64,000 bases of DNA from Caproiciproducens sp. CPB-2 (GTDB lineage Bacteria > Bacillota > Clostridia > Oscillospirales > Acutalibacteraceae), in assembly GCF_036287215.1 (NCBI RefSeq), contig NZ_CP142860.1:496001-560000 (forward strand), in the 5' to 3' direction. Below, piece by piece: positions 52,840 to 62,545 of this stretch. Each line of letters begins with the position of its first letter. Position 1 is the first letter of the stretch. Below the pieces are notes generated by a model. That model was not told where the DNA came from. It saw nothing but the letters and a program-made list of their open reading frames with translations, and made no database searches. A program made the position numbers and the translations under genes.

Positions 52840-53823
52840 ATGATCAATCATATCACTGCTTTTTTTGCCGGGTTTTTATTGGACCTGCTGCTGGGCGACC
52901 CGCACTGGCTTCCCCACCCCGTCCGGCTGATCGGAAAGCTGATCGCCAAACTGGACGGCTTGCTGCTGGGAAAGCCTGACGGGCGGGAAAGAGACGGGAA
53001 AAGGGAATTTCGCCGGGGAATCCTGCTGGTGTTTCTGGTCCTGACCGCGGCCGTCACGGCGTCGGCTCTGATTCTGTATCTTGCCTACCGGTTTTCCACC
53101 GTTTTTGGAATCGCGGTGGAAAGCGTCATGACCTGTCAGGTGCTTGCGACCAAATGCCTGAAGCAGGAGAGCATGAAGGTTTATGAAAGGCTGAAGGAAA
53201 ACGATCTGCCGGGCGCGCGGCGTGCGGTGTCCATGATCGTGGGGCGCGACACGGCGGCGCTGGACGAAACCGGGGTCGCCAAAGCCGCCATTGAAACGGT
53301 GGCGGAAAACACCTCCGACGGCGTGATCGCGCCGATGCTTTTTCTTGCCCTCGGCGGGCCGGTCCTCGGCTTTTTTTATAAGGCGGTCAATACCATGGAT
53401 TCCATGGTGGGATATCAAAACGACCGGTATTTGTTTTTCGGCAGGGCCGCCGCCAAGCTGGACGACGCGGTGAACTTCCTGCCCGCAAGAATCAGCGCGC
53501 TGCTGATGACAGCCGCCTGTACCCTTGCCGGAAAGGAGTATCGCGTAAAAGACGCGTGGAGAATTTACAAACGGGACAGAAGGAAACACAAAAGCCCCAA
53601 CGCCGCCCATACGGAGGCCGTCTGCGCCGGGGCGCTGGGCATCCGCCTTGCGGGGGACGCCAGCTATTTCGGCAAGCTGGTCAAAAAGCCGTTTCTCGGG
53701 GACGCGCTCAGGGCGGTGGAGTACGAGGACATCGTCCGGGCCAACCGCCTGCTCTATCTTACGGCGGGCCTTTGCGAAAGCGTCTGTCTGGCGCTTCTGT
53801 TCCTTGCCGATTTTGTTTTTTAA
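52840..53823 (+). CDS. cbiB: Adenosylcobinamide-phosphate synthase CbiB
   Basis: Membrane enzyme attaching aminopropanol phosphate to adenosylcobyric acid. The 327-residue protein has FLLDLLLGDPHWLPHPVRLIG at the start, DTAALDETGVAKAAIETVAEN (motif seen around residue 140), and FYKAVNTMDSMVGYQNDRY. ATG 52840 with AGAGGA upstream is the family's usual start; the reading frame upstream belongs to the end of cobC. It pairs with cobD, which makes its substrate. Confidence 0.95.
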   Translation: MINHITAFFAGFLLDLLLGDPHWLPHPVRLIGKLIAKLDGLLLGKPDGRERDGKREFRRGILLVFLVLTAAVTASALILYLAYRFSTVFGIAVESVMTCQVLATKCLKQESMKVYERLKENDLPGARRAVSMIVGRDTAALDETGVAKAAIETVAENTSDGVIAPMLFLALGGPVLGFFYKAVNTMDSMVGYQNDRYLFFGRAAAKLDDAVNFLPARISALLMTAACTLAGKEYRVKDAWRIYKRDRRKHKSPNAAHTEAVCAGALGIRLAGDASYFGKLVKKPFLGDALRAVEYEDIVRANRLLYLTAGLCESVCLALLFLADFVF

Positions 53824-53836
53824 TTAGGAGGATTTT

Positions 53837-54877
53837 ATGATTCACGGCGGTGATATTTATCGGAATCAGGTCCGTATCGATTTTTCGGTCAACAGCAATC
53901 CCCTTGGAATTCCCGATTCTGTAAAAAACGCGCTGCACGAAGCGGTCGGGCACTGCGAACAGTATCCGGACATCCGGGCGGAAAAGCTGGCGGAAAGCGT
54001 TTCCAAAATGACGGGAGTCGGTACGGAGCGCATCCTTTTCGGAAACGGCGCGTCGGAATTGTTCCTTGCCATCATTCACGCCGTCAGGCCAAAACGGATC
54101 GTCATCCCGGTTCCGTCCTTCTTCGGGTACGAAAAAGCGGCTCTGGCGTCGGACGCGGAAATCGGTTATTACGAAATGAAGGAAAGCGCGGGGTTTACGC
54201 TGGACGAAGGGCTTCTGACGGAGCTGACCGGGGATACGGATTTGCTGTTTCTCGCCAATCCCAACAATCCGGTGGGCAATCTGCTTGACGGCGCGCTGCT
54301 GGAAAAAATCGCGGCTGTCTGCCGGGAGAAGCGGATTACCGTCGTGCTGGACGAATGCTTTCTGGAATTTACCGGCGGGGAAGAGCGGCTTTCGTTCAAG
54401 AACCGGCTGCAAGAGTACCCGAATGTACTGGTGGTCCGCGCGTTCACCAAAATCTTCGCCATTCCGGGCGTCCGGCTGGGCTACCTCTTTTGCGGAGACC
54501 GGGAATTAACGGAAAGAATCAGAAATCAGCTGCCGGAATGGAACCTGTCCGTTTTCGCACAGGCCGCGGGCGCGGCGGCGTGCCGGGAAAAGGAATATCT
54601 GGAAAAGACCGTCCGGTTTGTAAAAACGGAAAGGGAATCTCTCAGCGGAGAGCTCAAACGGCTGGGGTTCCGGGTGTATCCGTCGGCGGCGGATTATCTA
54701 TTGTTTTATACCCCTGTGCCGCTCTATGATCTGCTTTTGGAAAAGAAAATTTTGATCCGCGACTGCGGCAGCTACAGGGGCCTGAAAAAGGGCTACTATC
54801 GTATTGCGGTAAAACGGCACGGGGAAAATGAAACGCTGATCCGGGAGATCGAAAGGCTGGTGAAACAGGATGGATGA
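53837..54877 (+). CDS. cobD: Threonine-phosphate decarboxylase CobD
   Basis: PLP enzyme producing aminopropanol phosphate for CbiB. The 346-residue protein starts MIHGGDIYRNQVRIDFSVN, keeps LANPNNPVGNLL and LDECFLEFTG, and has the PLP lysine in VVRAFTKIFAIPGVRLGY. It resembles histidinol-phosphate aminotransferase, but its place after cbiB and the N-terminal motif support CobD. TTAGGAGG precedes the ATG. Confidence 0.94.
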   Translation: MIHGGDIYRNQVRIDFSVNSNPLGIPDSVKNALHEAVGHCEQYPDIRAEKLAESVSKMTGVGTERILFGNGASELFLAIIHAVRPKRIVIPVPSFFGYEKAALASDAEIGYYEMKESAGFTLDEGLLTELTGDTDLLFLANPNNPVGNLLDGALLEKIAAVCREKRITVVLDECFLEFTGGEERLSFKNRLQEYPNVLVVRAFTKIFAIPGVRLGYLFCGDRELTERIRNQLPEWNLSVFAQAAGAAACREKEYLEKTVRFVKTERESLSGELKRLGFRVYPSAADYLLFYTPVPLYDLLLEKKILIRDCGSYRGLKKGYYRIAVKRHGENETLIREIERLVKQDG

Positions 54878-55505
54878 GATCGAATTTGTATTGCCGGAGG
54901 AAATTGAAAAACGCAGCTTCGCAATCATTTCAAGGGAACTGCGCGAGCGAAAGATCGAATTAAGGCCGGAGCAGGAAATGGTGATCAAACGCGTCATCCA
55001 CACCAGCGCGGACTTTGAGTATGCAGACACGCTCGCTTTTTCGCCGGGGGCGGTGGAAAAAGCGAAGGAGCTGATTCAAAACGGCGCGGATATTGTAACG
55101 GACACCAATATGGGGCTGGCCGGAATCAACAAAACCGTACTGGCCCGTTACGGCGGCAGCGTCCATTGCTTTATGGCGGAAAAAGAGGTCGCCGAGCTGG
55201 CGAAGCGGCGCGGGATGACCCGGGCCGCGGTCAGCATGGAAATGGCGGCCAAAATCGAAAAGCCGGTGATTTTTGCCATCGGCAACGCGCCGACGGCGCT
55301 GATCCGGCTCTATGAGATGATTACGGACGGTTCCTTTTGCCCGGCGTTTGTCATCGGGGTTCCCGTCGGTTTCGTCAATGTGGAGGCGGCAAAGGAGCTG
55401 ATTTTAGGGACGGATGTGCCTTTTATCGTAAACCGCGGCAGGAAGGGCGGCAGCAATGTGGCGGCGGCTGTCTGCAACGCGATTCTTTACGAGCTGGGGA
55501 GATAG
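54870..55505 (+). CDS. cbiC: Cobalt-precorrin-8 methylmutase
   Basis: Moves the C11 methyl group to C12, giving cobyrinate. The 211-residue protein has VIKRVIHTSADFEYADTLAF with the catalytic histidine, DTNMGLAGINK and IGNAPTALIRLYEMI and FVIGVPVGFVNVEAAKE. Normal CbiC size. It overlaps cobD by eight bases. Confidence 0.95.
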   Translation: MDEIEFVLPEEIEKRSFAIISRELRERKIELRPEQEMVIKRVIHTSADFEYADTLAFSPGAVEKAKELIQNGADIVTDTNMGLAGINKTVLARYGGSVHCFMAEKEVAELAKRRGMTRAAVSMEMAAKIEKPVIFAIGNAPTALIRLYEMITDGSFCPAFVIGVPVGFVNVEAAKELILGTDVPFIVNRGRKGGSNVAAAVCNAILYELGR

Positions 55506-55507
55506 GA

Positions 55508-56638
55508 ATGCGGTACGGATTTACGACCGGAAGCTGCGCGGCTGCCGCGGCGAAGGCGGCGGCTTACATGCTGTTGACCGGGAAAGAAAAAAGGACCATC
55601 ACCATCGACACGCCCAAGGGGATTCCCTATAAGGTGGCGGTGGAGGAGATCACCCGCGGGGAATCCGCGGTCACCTGCGCGGTCAGAAAGGACGGCGGGG
55701 ACGACCCGGACGTTACCACCGGAGCGCTGGTTTTCGCCCGTGTCGTCTTAAACGGGCGGGAACGGTCGCCGGAAGAAGAAAGCCAAATCGTGATCGACGG
55801 AGGCGAAGGGGTCGGCAGGGTCACCAAACGCGGACTGGACCAGCCGGTCGGCAGCGCGGCCATCAACCATGTGCCGAGGGAAATGATCGCGAAGGAAGTG
55901 GCGGAAATCTGCCGCCTGACCGATTACCGGGGCGGGCTCCGGGTGGAAATCTCCGTTCCCGGCGGGGAAAAGCTGGCGGAAAAGACGTTCAACCCCAGGC
56001 TGGGGATCACCGGGGGCATTTCCATCCTCGGCACCACCGGGATTGTGGAGCCGATGAGCAGCCAGGCGCTGCTCGACACCATCCGGGTGGAGCTGAATGT
56101 AAAAAAGGAAGAGGGCTGCCGGGCGGTGGCGGTGACGCCGGGGAATTACGGCCAGGCTTTTATGAAAACCGCTTACGGGTATGATCTTGACCAAAGCGTC
56201 AAGTGCAGTAATTTTATCGGGAATACCATCGATATGGCGGTGGAAGCGGGATTTACCGCGATGCTCCTGACCGGGCATATCGGGAAGCTGGTGAAGCTTT
56301 CCGGCGGAATGATGAACACCCACTCCAAGGAAGGGGACTGCCGGATGGAGCTGATGGCGGTGGCAGGAATCCGGGCGGGCATTTCCGCAAAGACCGCCGG
56401 GGAAATCCTCGGTTGCGTCACCACGGAGGAGGCGTTACGGATACTGGAAACCGCCGGGAAACGGGAAAGGACGATGGAAATCCTTCTGGGAAAAATCTGT
56501 TTTTACCTGAATAAACGCGCGGCGGGAAGAATCCGGACAGAATGCATTCTTTACGCAAACGAATTCGGAGAGCTGGCGAAAAGCGAAGGGGCACAGGAAC
56601 TGCTTCAGACAATCATGGAAACGGGAGGGAAACTATGA
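55508..56638 (+). CDS. cbiD: Cobalt-precorrin-5B (C1)-methyltransferase
   Basis: Methylates C1 of the ring in the anaerobic pathway. The 376-residue protein begins RYGFTTGSCAAAAAKAAAY and has GVGRVTKRGLDQPVG, NPRLGITGGISILGTTGIVEP and FIGNTIDMAVEAGF. ATG 55508 lies two bases after the cbiC stop, after GGGGAGATAGG. CbiD itself marks the oxygen-independent route. Confidence 0.96.
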   Translation: MRYGFTTGSCAAAAAKAAAYMLLTGKEKRTITIDTPKGIPYKVAVEEITRGESAVTCAVRKDGGDDPDVTTGALVFARVVLNGRERSPEEESQIVIDGGEGVGRVTKRGLDQPVGSAAINHVPREMIAKEVAEICRLTDYRGGLRVEISVPGGEKLAEKTFNPRLGITGGISILGTTGIVEPMSSQALLDTIRVELNVKKEEGCRAVAVTPGNYGQAFMKTAYGYDLDQSVKCSNFIGNTIDMAVEAGFTAMLLTGHIGKLVKLSGGMMNTHSKEGDCRMELMAVAGIRAGISAKTAGEILGCVTTEEALRILETAGKRERTMEILLGKICFYLNKRAAGRIRTECILYANEFGELAKSEGAQELLQTIMETGGKL

Positions 56639-57393
56639 TCTATTTTGTGGGGGCCGGAACCGGGGCGGTCGATTTGATCACCGTGAGGGGCAAACGGCTG
56701 CTTCAGACGGCGGACGTCGTCATCTACGCGGGTTCGCTGGTCAATCCGGAGCTTTTACAGGATACAAAGGACGGCTGCGCCGTCTATAACAGCGCGGAAA
56801 TGACGCTGGAGGAGGTCGCTGCGGTCATGCGCCGGGCGGAACAAAGCGGGAAAACCACGGTGCGTCTCCACACGGGGGACCCCAGCGTATACGGGGCCGT
56901 GCGGGAACAGATGGATGTTCTGGATTCGCTCGGCATCCCCTATGAAAGCTGTCCGGGGGTCAGCGCGTGCTTCGGCGCCGCCGCGTCGTTAAATCTGGAA
57001 TACACCCTGCCGGGTGTTTCCCAAAGCCTGATCATTACCCGCATGGAGGGGAGAACCCCGGTGCCGGAAAGGGAAAGCATTGAAAGCTTAGCGGCGCATG
57101 GGGCTTCCATGGCGATTTATCTGAGCGCCGGGATGCTGCGTGAATTAAGCGAAAAACTGCAAAAGGGCGGTTACCGGCCCGAAACGCCCGCGGCCATTGT
57201 TTACAAGGCCTCCTGGCCGGAGGAAAAAGCCTGTGTCTGTACCGTAGGAACTCTGGAAGAAATGGCGAAAGCGAACCAAATCACCAAAACGGCGCTGATT
57301 CTGGTCGGGGACGCCGTTGCGCATCGGAATTACCAGCGCTCCAGATTGTACGCGCCGGATTTTGAGACGGAATTTCGAGGGAAACGGGAATGA
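56635..57393 (+). CDS. cbiF: Cobalt-precorrin-4 (C11)-methyltransferase
   Basis: A 252-residue tetrapyrrole methyltransferase with MIYFVGAGTGAVDLITVRG, ADVVIYAGSLVNPELL, LHTGDPSVYGAVREQMD and LNLEYTLPGVSQSLIITR, which match CbiF/CobM. ATG 56635 overlaps the cbiD stop (ATGA) and gives the expected N-terminus. Confidence 0.95.
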   Translation: MIYFVGAGTGAVDLITVRGKRLLQTADVVIYAGSLVNPELLQDTKDGCAVYNSAEMTLEEVAAVMRRAEQSGKTTVRLHTGDPSVYGAVREQMDVLDSLGIPYESCPGVSACFGAAASLNLEYTLPGVSQSLIITRMEGRTPVPERESIESLAAHGASMAIYLSAGMLRELSEKLQKGGYRPETPAAIVYKASWPEEKACVCTVGTLEEMAKANQITKTALILVGDAVAHRNYQRSRLYAPDFETEFRGKRE

Positions 57394-58445
57394 AAATCAG
57401 TATCATCAGCTTTACTGAGAGAGGGGCGGCTCTTGCGTGGACAGTCCAAAGCAGCCTTGCGCGGGAGATGGAAACGGTTCTTTTTACCAAACACAGGAAT
57501 CTGCCGGACGATCTAAAAGCCGTATATGTGGAAGAAAGCCTTTCCCGGTGGGCGGGGGAGCAGTTCCGGGAGCACGGCGCGGTGCTCTTTATCGGGGCCT
57601 GCGGCATTGCCGTGCGCGCGATCGCGCCTTCTGTAAGGGATAAGCTAAAGGATTCCCCGGTGCTGGTCATGGATGAAGCGGGACGCTTTGTGATCCCGCT
57701 GCTGTCCGGGCATTTCGGGGGAGCCAACGAGCTGGCCGAACGGATCGCGGAAAAGACCGGCGCGGTTCCGGTCGTCACGACCGCCACCGACGTAAACGGA
57801 TTGTTTGCGGCGGACGTCTTTGCCCGCGGGAACCGGCTGGCTGTCTGTAACCGGGGCGGGATTGCAGCTGTTTCGTCCGCGGTTCTTGCCGGGAAGCCTG
57901 TCACAATGGCGGTCGCGGGTTCCTGTACGGGAAGCTGGCCGAAGGAGCTGACCCCGGTACCTTACCCTGTGGACGGCAGGGCGTCGGTGATCGTTTCCCC
58001 CTTTGCGGCGGATGCGGAAAAGGCGGATTTACAGCTTTGCCCAAGGGCCTTTGTGCTCGGAATCGGGTGCAGGCGCGGGAAATCCTTTCCGGAAATAGAG
58101 GAAGCGGCGGAAAAGCAGATGAAGAAGGCCGGGCTGCGATGGGAGTCGCTGGCCGCCGCCGCGTCGGTCGACCGGAAAAAGGACGAGCCGGGGCTGCTGA
58201 AATTTGCGGAGAAGCATGGCCTTCCTTTCCTGACTTTTTCCGCGGACACACTGAAAACGGTTGGCGGCGATTTTGCCTCCTCCGCGTTTGTGGAGGAGCA
58301 GGTGGGCGTGGACAACGTCTGTGAACGCGCGGCGATGGCGGCCTGCGGGGAAGACGGAAGGCTCGTTGCCGAAAAATACGCCGAAAACGGAATCACCGTG
58401 GCGATCGCGCGGAAAAAATGGAGTGTAAGCTTTGATGAAACATAA
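57390..58445 (+). CDS. cbiG: Cobalt-precorrin 5A hydrolase
   Basis: Opens the ring lactone and releases acetaldehyde, contracting the corrin ring. The 351-residue protein has FIGACGIAVRAIAPSV and PLLSGHFGGANELAERIAE in the N-terminal half, and LGIGCRRGKSFPEIEEA with FSADTLKTVGGDFASSAF in the C-terminal half. Both halves of CbiG are present. It overlaps cbiF by four bases and cbiH by eleven. Confidence 0.95.
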   Translation: MKISIISFTERGAALAWTVQSSLAREMETVLFTKHRNLPDDLKAVYVEESLSRWAGEQFREHGAVLFIGACGIAVRAIAPSVRDKLKDSPVLVMDEAGRFVIPLLSGHFGGANELAERIAEKTGAVPVVTTATDVNGLFAADVFARGNRLAVCNRGGIAAVSSAVLAGKPVTMAVAGSCTGSWPKELTPVPYPVDGRASVIVSPFAADAEKADLQLCPRAFVLGIGCRRGKSFPEIEEAAEKQMKKAGLRWESLAAAASVDRKKDEPGLLKFAEKHGLPFLTFSADTLKTVGGDFASSAFVEEQVGVDNVCERAAMAACGEDGRLVAEKYAENGITVAIARKKWSVSFDET

Positions 58446-59166
58446 GATTTATATTGTGGGAATGGGACCGGGAGCGGAAGAAATGATGACCTTTCAGGCG
58501 GTGCGGGCGCTGGAGGAAAGCGACGTGATCGTCGGGTACCCGGTCTATCTGAATCTGCTGGAAAAGCGCTTTCTGAAAAAAGAGCTGCTGTCCACGCCGA
58601 TGACGCAGGAAGCGAAACGGTGCGAAATGTGCTTTGAAGAAGCCCTGAAGGGGAAAACGGTGGCGCTGGTCTGCAGCGGGGACGCCGGAGTGTACGGGCT
58701 GGCGTCGCTGATGTACGAGATCGGGAAGGATTACCCGGACTGCGAGCTTTCTGTGGTTCCGGGCGTCACCGCCGCCAACAGCGGCGCCGCATGCCTTGGG
58801 GCCCCGCTGAACCACGATTACTGCGTTATCAGCCTGAGCGACCTTCTGACGCCGTGGGAGCTGATTGAAAAAAGGCTGCGGTTTGCGGCGCGGGGCGACT
58901 TCTGTATTGCGCTCTACAACCCTTCCAGCCACAGGCGCGCGGATTACCTGCAAAAGGCGTGCGACATTCTGCTGGAACAGCTGGAGGAAAGCAGGGCCTG
59001 CGGCTATGTGGAAAATATCGGCAGAGAGGGCACCTGGACCTTTACCTGCACCTTAAAGGAACTGAGGGAGCGGCGGGTCAATATGTTTACCACCGTCTTT
59101 ATCGGGAATTCCCAAACGCGGCTTCGGGACGGGAAGCTGATCACTGAAAGAGGATACCGTTTATGA
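58435..59166 (+). CDS. cbiH: Precorrin-3B C17-methyltransferase CbiH
   Basis: A 243-residue methyltransferase with YIVGMGPGAEEMMTFQAVRAL, DVIVGYPVYLNLLEK, LVCSGDAGVYGLASLMYEI and CVISLSDLLTPWELIEKRL, followed by ALYNPSSHRR, all of the CobJ/CbiH type. It acts at the ring-contraction step with CbiG. It has no fused iron-sulfur domain. ATG 58435 lies within the end of cbiG. Confidence 0.95.
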   Translation: MKHKIYIVGMGPGAEEMMTFQAVRALEESDVIVGYPVYLNLLEKRFLKKELLSTPMTQEAKRCEMCFEEALKGKTVALVCSGDAGVYGLASLMYEIGKDYPDCELSVVPGVTAANSGAACLGAPLNHDYCVISLSDLLTPWELIEKRLRFAARGDFCIALYNPSSHRRADYLQKACDILLEQLEESRACGYVENIGREGTWTFTCTLKELRERRVNMFTTVFIGNSQTRLRDGKLITERGYRL

Positions 59167-61187
59167 AACAGATACTGATTTTTTCAGGGACAACGGAGGG
59201 CCGCCGGCTGGCGGAGCTGTTGTGCGCAAACGGACTGGAATGCACGGTCTGCGTGGCGACGGAATACGGGGAGCTGGTCATGGAAAAAAGGCCGGGGCTG
59301 ACCGTCCATCAGGGCAGGATGACCCCGGAGGAAATGAAGCGCTTTCTCCGTTCGGGGAATTTCCTCGCGGTGGTGGACGCCACCCATCCCTTTGCGACCG
59401 CCGTTTCGGAGAATATCAGAAACAGCACGTCGGAAAGCGGGTTCCCTTGCCTGCGCATGCAGCGGGATACGGATATTCTGCCGCCGGGGCAAAAAGACGG
59501 CTTCCGCTATCCCACTCATGAAGCCTGTGCCGAGGCGCTGAAAGAAATGCCGGGCAACATCCTTTTGACGACGGGAAGTAAGGACCTGTCCCTTTACAGC
59601 GGGCGGAAGGAGCTGCTTCCCCGCCTGTACGCAAGGGTCCTGCCCGCGCTGGAAAGCCTCTCCCTCTGTTATGAAAACGGGATCGAAGGAAAACATATCC
59701 TCGCCATGCAGGGCCCCTTTTCGGTGGAAATGAACGAGGCGATGCTCCGGCAGTACGATATCCGCATTTTGGTGACGAAGGAAAGCGGTAAAAACGGCGG
59801 CTTTCCGGAAAAAATACAGGCCGCCCGCAACACCGGGACGAAAGTGCTAATGATCGGGAACCCGGAACGGGCGGAAGGGGATTCCTTTGAGGAAGTATGC
59901 GAAAAACTGGAAGACCTGACCGGGAAAAAGCTGCGGCGGGACAGCCGGACGTGGATTTCCCTGATTGGGATGGGAATGGGCGGCAAAACGTTACTGACAA
60001 GGGAGGCGGAGCGCCGGATACGGGAAGCGGAACTTCTCTTTGGGGCCCGGCGACTCCTGGCGGGGATCCCGGGCCCGGCCGAAAAAGTCCCCTGCTATCT
60101 GGCGGAGGACATCCTCCCGTATCTGAAGGGAAAAGCGGTTCAAAACGCGGCCGTCCTTTTTTCGGGGGACACCGGATTTTACAGCGGGGCGCAAAAGCTG
60201 TACGCCGCCCTGCAAAAAGAAACAGAAGCGGGTACCCTGCAAGCGCGGGTGGAAATCCTGCCGGGGATTTCCAGCGTTTCCTGCCTTGCGGCAAAGCTCG
60301 GGAAAAGCTGGCACGACGCGGCGATCGTCAGCATCCACGGGAAAAGCGCCAATGTCCTCGATACGGTGCGTACGAATGAAAAAACGTTCCTGCTCGTGTC
60401 CGGCCTCGCGGATATGAAAGCGCTCGGCGCGCTGTTTTTAGAGCACGGAACGGAGAATATCCGAATCACGGCGGGCTATCAGCTCTCCTATCCGGAGGAA
60501 CGGATCCTGAATCTGGATCCGGCGGGCTGCGCCGCGCTCAAACAGGAAGGGCTTTATGTCTGCCTGATCGAAAACCCGGAAGCCGAAAAGAAGCGGCTGA
60601 CGCACGGGCTGCCGGACAGCGCTTTTCTTCGGGGCCGGGTGCCGATGACCAAGGAAGAGGTCCGCGCGGTGTCCGTCTGCAAGCTCCGGCTCTGCCGGGA
60701 CGCCGTCCTCTACGATATCGGGAGCGGCACAGGCTCCGTCGCGGTCGAGTGCGCGGCGCTGTCCGACCGCGTACGGGTGTATGCCGTTGAAAAGAAGCGG
60801 GAAGCCGCGCTTTTGACGGAAAAAAACCGGGCGAAATTCGGCCTTGCCAACCTGAGCGTGGTCGAGGGCGAAGCGCCGCAGGCGTTTGAGGGACTTCCTG
60901 CCCCGACCCATGCGTTTCTTGGCGGGAGCGGCGGCAATCTGAAGGAAATCCTCGCGGCGCTTTACCGGAAAAACCCGCGGCTCCGTGTGGTCGTGAACGC
61001 CGTCACGCTGGAAACCCTTGGTGAAATCAGCGGCTTGCTGAAAACCTTGCCGGTGGAGGAAGAAGAGATTGTTCAGGTACAGGTCAGCAGGGCCGAGCCG
61101 GTAGGAAGGTACCGCCTGATGCGCGCGGAGAATCCGGTTTTTATCGTTTCCTTTACTTTTCGGGAAAATGGGGAGAAAGACGAATGA
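59163..61187 (+). CDS. Three-part fusion: precorrin-6A reductase CbiJ, CbiE and CbiT
   Basis: A 674-residue protein covering three consecutive steps. Residues 1-255 are CbiJ/CobK (ILIFSGTTEGRRLAELL, VVDATHPFATAVSENI, AMQGPFSVEMNEAML). Residues 260-460 are the C5-methyltransferase CbiE (WISLIGMGMGGKTLLTREA, FSGDTGFYSGAQKLY). Residues 480-674 are the C15-methylase/decarboxylase CbiT (GRVPMTKEEVRA, YDIGSGTGSVAVECAAL, FLGGSGGNLKEIL). CbiET fusions are common (CobL); joining CbiJ as well is rarer. No stop or frameshift divides the parts. Confidence 0.93.
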   Translation: MKQILIFSGTTEGRRLAELLCANGLECTVCVATEYGELVMEKRPGLTVHQGRMTPEEMKRFLRSGNFLAVVDATHPFATAVSENIRNSTSESGFPCLRMQRDTDILPPGQKDGFRYPTHEACAEALKEMPGNILLTTGSKDLSLYSGRKELLPRLYARVLPALESLSLCYENGIEGKHILAMQGPFSVEMNEAMLRQYDIRILVTKESGKNGGFPEKIQAARNTGTKVLMIGNPERAEGDSFEEVCEKLEDLTGKKLRRDSRTWISLIGMGMGGKTLLTREAERRIREAELLFGARRLLAGIPGPAEKVPCYLAEDILPYLKGKAVQNAAVLFSGDTGFYSGAQKLYAALQKETEAGTLQARVEILPGISSVSCLAAKLGKSWHDAAIVSIHGKSANVLDTVRTNEKTFLLVSGLADMKALGALFLEHGTENIRITAGYQLSYPEERILNLDPAGCAALKQEGLYVCLIENPEAEKKRLTHGLPDSAFLRGRVPMTKEEVRAVSVCKLRLCRDAVLYDIGSGTGSVAVECAALSDRVRVYAVEKKREAALLTEKNRAKFGLANLSVVEGEAPQAFEGLPAPTHAFLGGSGGNLKEILAALYRKNPRLRVVVNAVTLETLGEISGLLKTLPVEEEEIVQVQVSRAEPVGRYRLMRAENPVFIVSFTFRENGEKDE

Positions 61188-62545
61188 AAGCACCCAGAAT
61201 CATGATCGCGGCTGCCGGCAGCGGCAGCGGAAAGACCTTGCTGACCTGTTCGCTTTTACAGGCCCTGCTGGACAGCGGGAAAAGGGCGGCCGCGTTTAAA
61301 TGCGGGCCGGACTTTATCGATCCTATGTTCCACCGCAAGGTGCTCGGCGTGCCCTCCAAAAATCTGGATTCCTATTTTACGGATGAAAACACGACGAAAT
61401 TTCTGTTTCTGGAGGATGCCGAAGGGAAGGATCTTTCCGTAATCGAGGGCGTCATGGGGCTTTACGACGGCCTGGGCGGCGTCAAAGAGGAAGCGTCCTC
61501 CTACCATCTGGCAAAGGTCACGAAAACGCCGGTGATTCTGGTAGTGGACGCCCGCGGGATGGGCCGGTCGGTCATCCCGCTGATTGCCGGCTTTTTGCAG
61601 TATGACACCGCGCGCCTGATCCAGGGCGTGATTCTGAACAGAACCGGAAAGATGTTTTATGACGTGATCAAACCGGAAATAGAAGCGGAGACAGGAATTC
61701 CGGTGCTGGGGTATTTTCCCGTTCAGACGGAAATCAGACTGGAAAGCCGCCACCTCGGTCTGCGGCTGCCGGAGGAAATCGGGGGGCTCCGGGAGCAGCT
61801 GAAAAAATCCGCGGAGGTCTTCAGGACTGCCGTTGATCTGGAAAAGCTCATGATGATCGCGTCGCGGGCGGAAGAACTCGAAGCAGCCCCGGTAACGGTT
61901 CCCGCGAAAGCGGACGGCGTGCGGATCGGCGTCGCCATGGATGAAGCGTTCTGCTTTTACTATGAGGACAATCTGCGGCTGCTGCAAAAAGCCGGGGCGG
62001 AGCTAATCCCCTTTTCACCGCTGCGCGAAGAAAAGCTCCCGGCGCGCCTGCACGGGCTGATTCTGGGCGGCGGGTACCCGGAGCTATACGCGGAGGGGCT
62101 TTCCCGAAACGAAGGAATGCGGCAAAGCGTGAAAGAGGCAATCGAAAGCGGGATGCCCTCCATTGCGGAATGCGGAGGTTTTCTGTACCTGCATGAGACG
62201 ATGGAAAATCAGGAGGGGCAGGCCTTCCCGATGGCTGGCGCGGTAAAGGGAAGCTGCCGCTATAGGGGAAAGCTGGTCCGCTTCGGGTATATCGGCGTCC
62301 GCGCGGAAACGGAAACCTTCCTGCCGAAGGGGACGGAAATCCGGGGACACGAGTTCCACTATTTTGACAGCACGGACAACGGAAGCGCCTGTCTGGCGCG
62401 AAAACCGGTGTCGGGGCGGCAGTGGCGCTGTGTCCACGCCGGAAAAAATCACTGGTGGGGCTTTCCGCATCTGTATTATTACGCGAACCCGGCCTACGCG
62501 GACCGTTTTTTAGGGAGGGCTGAAAGCTATGCACAGGGGTCATGA
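61184..62545 (+). CDS. cbiA: Cobyrinate a,c-diamide synthase
   Basis: Amidates the a and c side chains of cobyrinate. The 453-residue protein has the P-loop IAAAGSGSGKTLLTCSLLQAL, KCGPDFIDPMFHRKVLG, VIEGVMGLYDGLGG and the amidotransferase nucleophile in SIAECGGFLYLHE. It overlaps the fusion gene by four bases and cbiQ by 17. Confidence 0.95.
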   Translation: MKAPRIMIAAAGSGSGKTLLTCSLLQALLDSGKRAAAFKCGPDFIDPMFHRKVLGVPSKNLDSYFTDENTTKFLFLEDAEGKDLSVIEGVMGLYDGLGGVKEEASSYHLAKVTKTPVILVVDARGMGRSVIPLIAGFLQYDTARLIQGVILNRTGKMFYDVIKPEIEAETGIPVLGYFPVQTEIRLESRHLGLRLPEEIGGLREQLKKSAEVFRTAVDLEKLMMIASRAEELEAAPVTVPAKADGVRIGVAMDEAFCFYYEDNLRLLQKAGAELIPFSPLREEKLPARLHGLILGGGYPELYAEGLSRNEGMRQSVKEAIESGMPSIAECGGFLYLHETMENQEGQAFPMAGAVKGSCRYRGKLVRFGYIGVRAETETFLPKGTEIRGHEFHYFDSTDNGSACLARKPVSGRQWRCVHAGKNHWWGFPHLYYYANPAYADRFLGRAESYAQGS

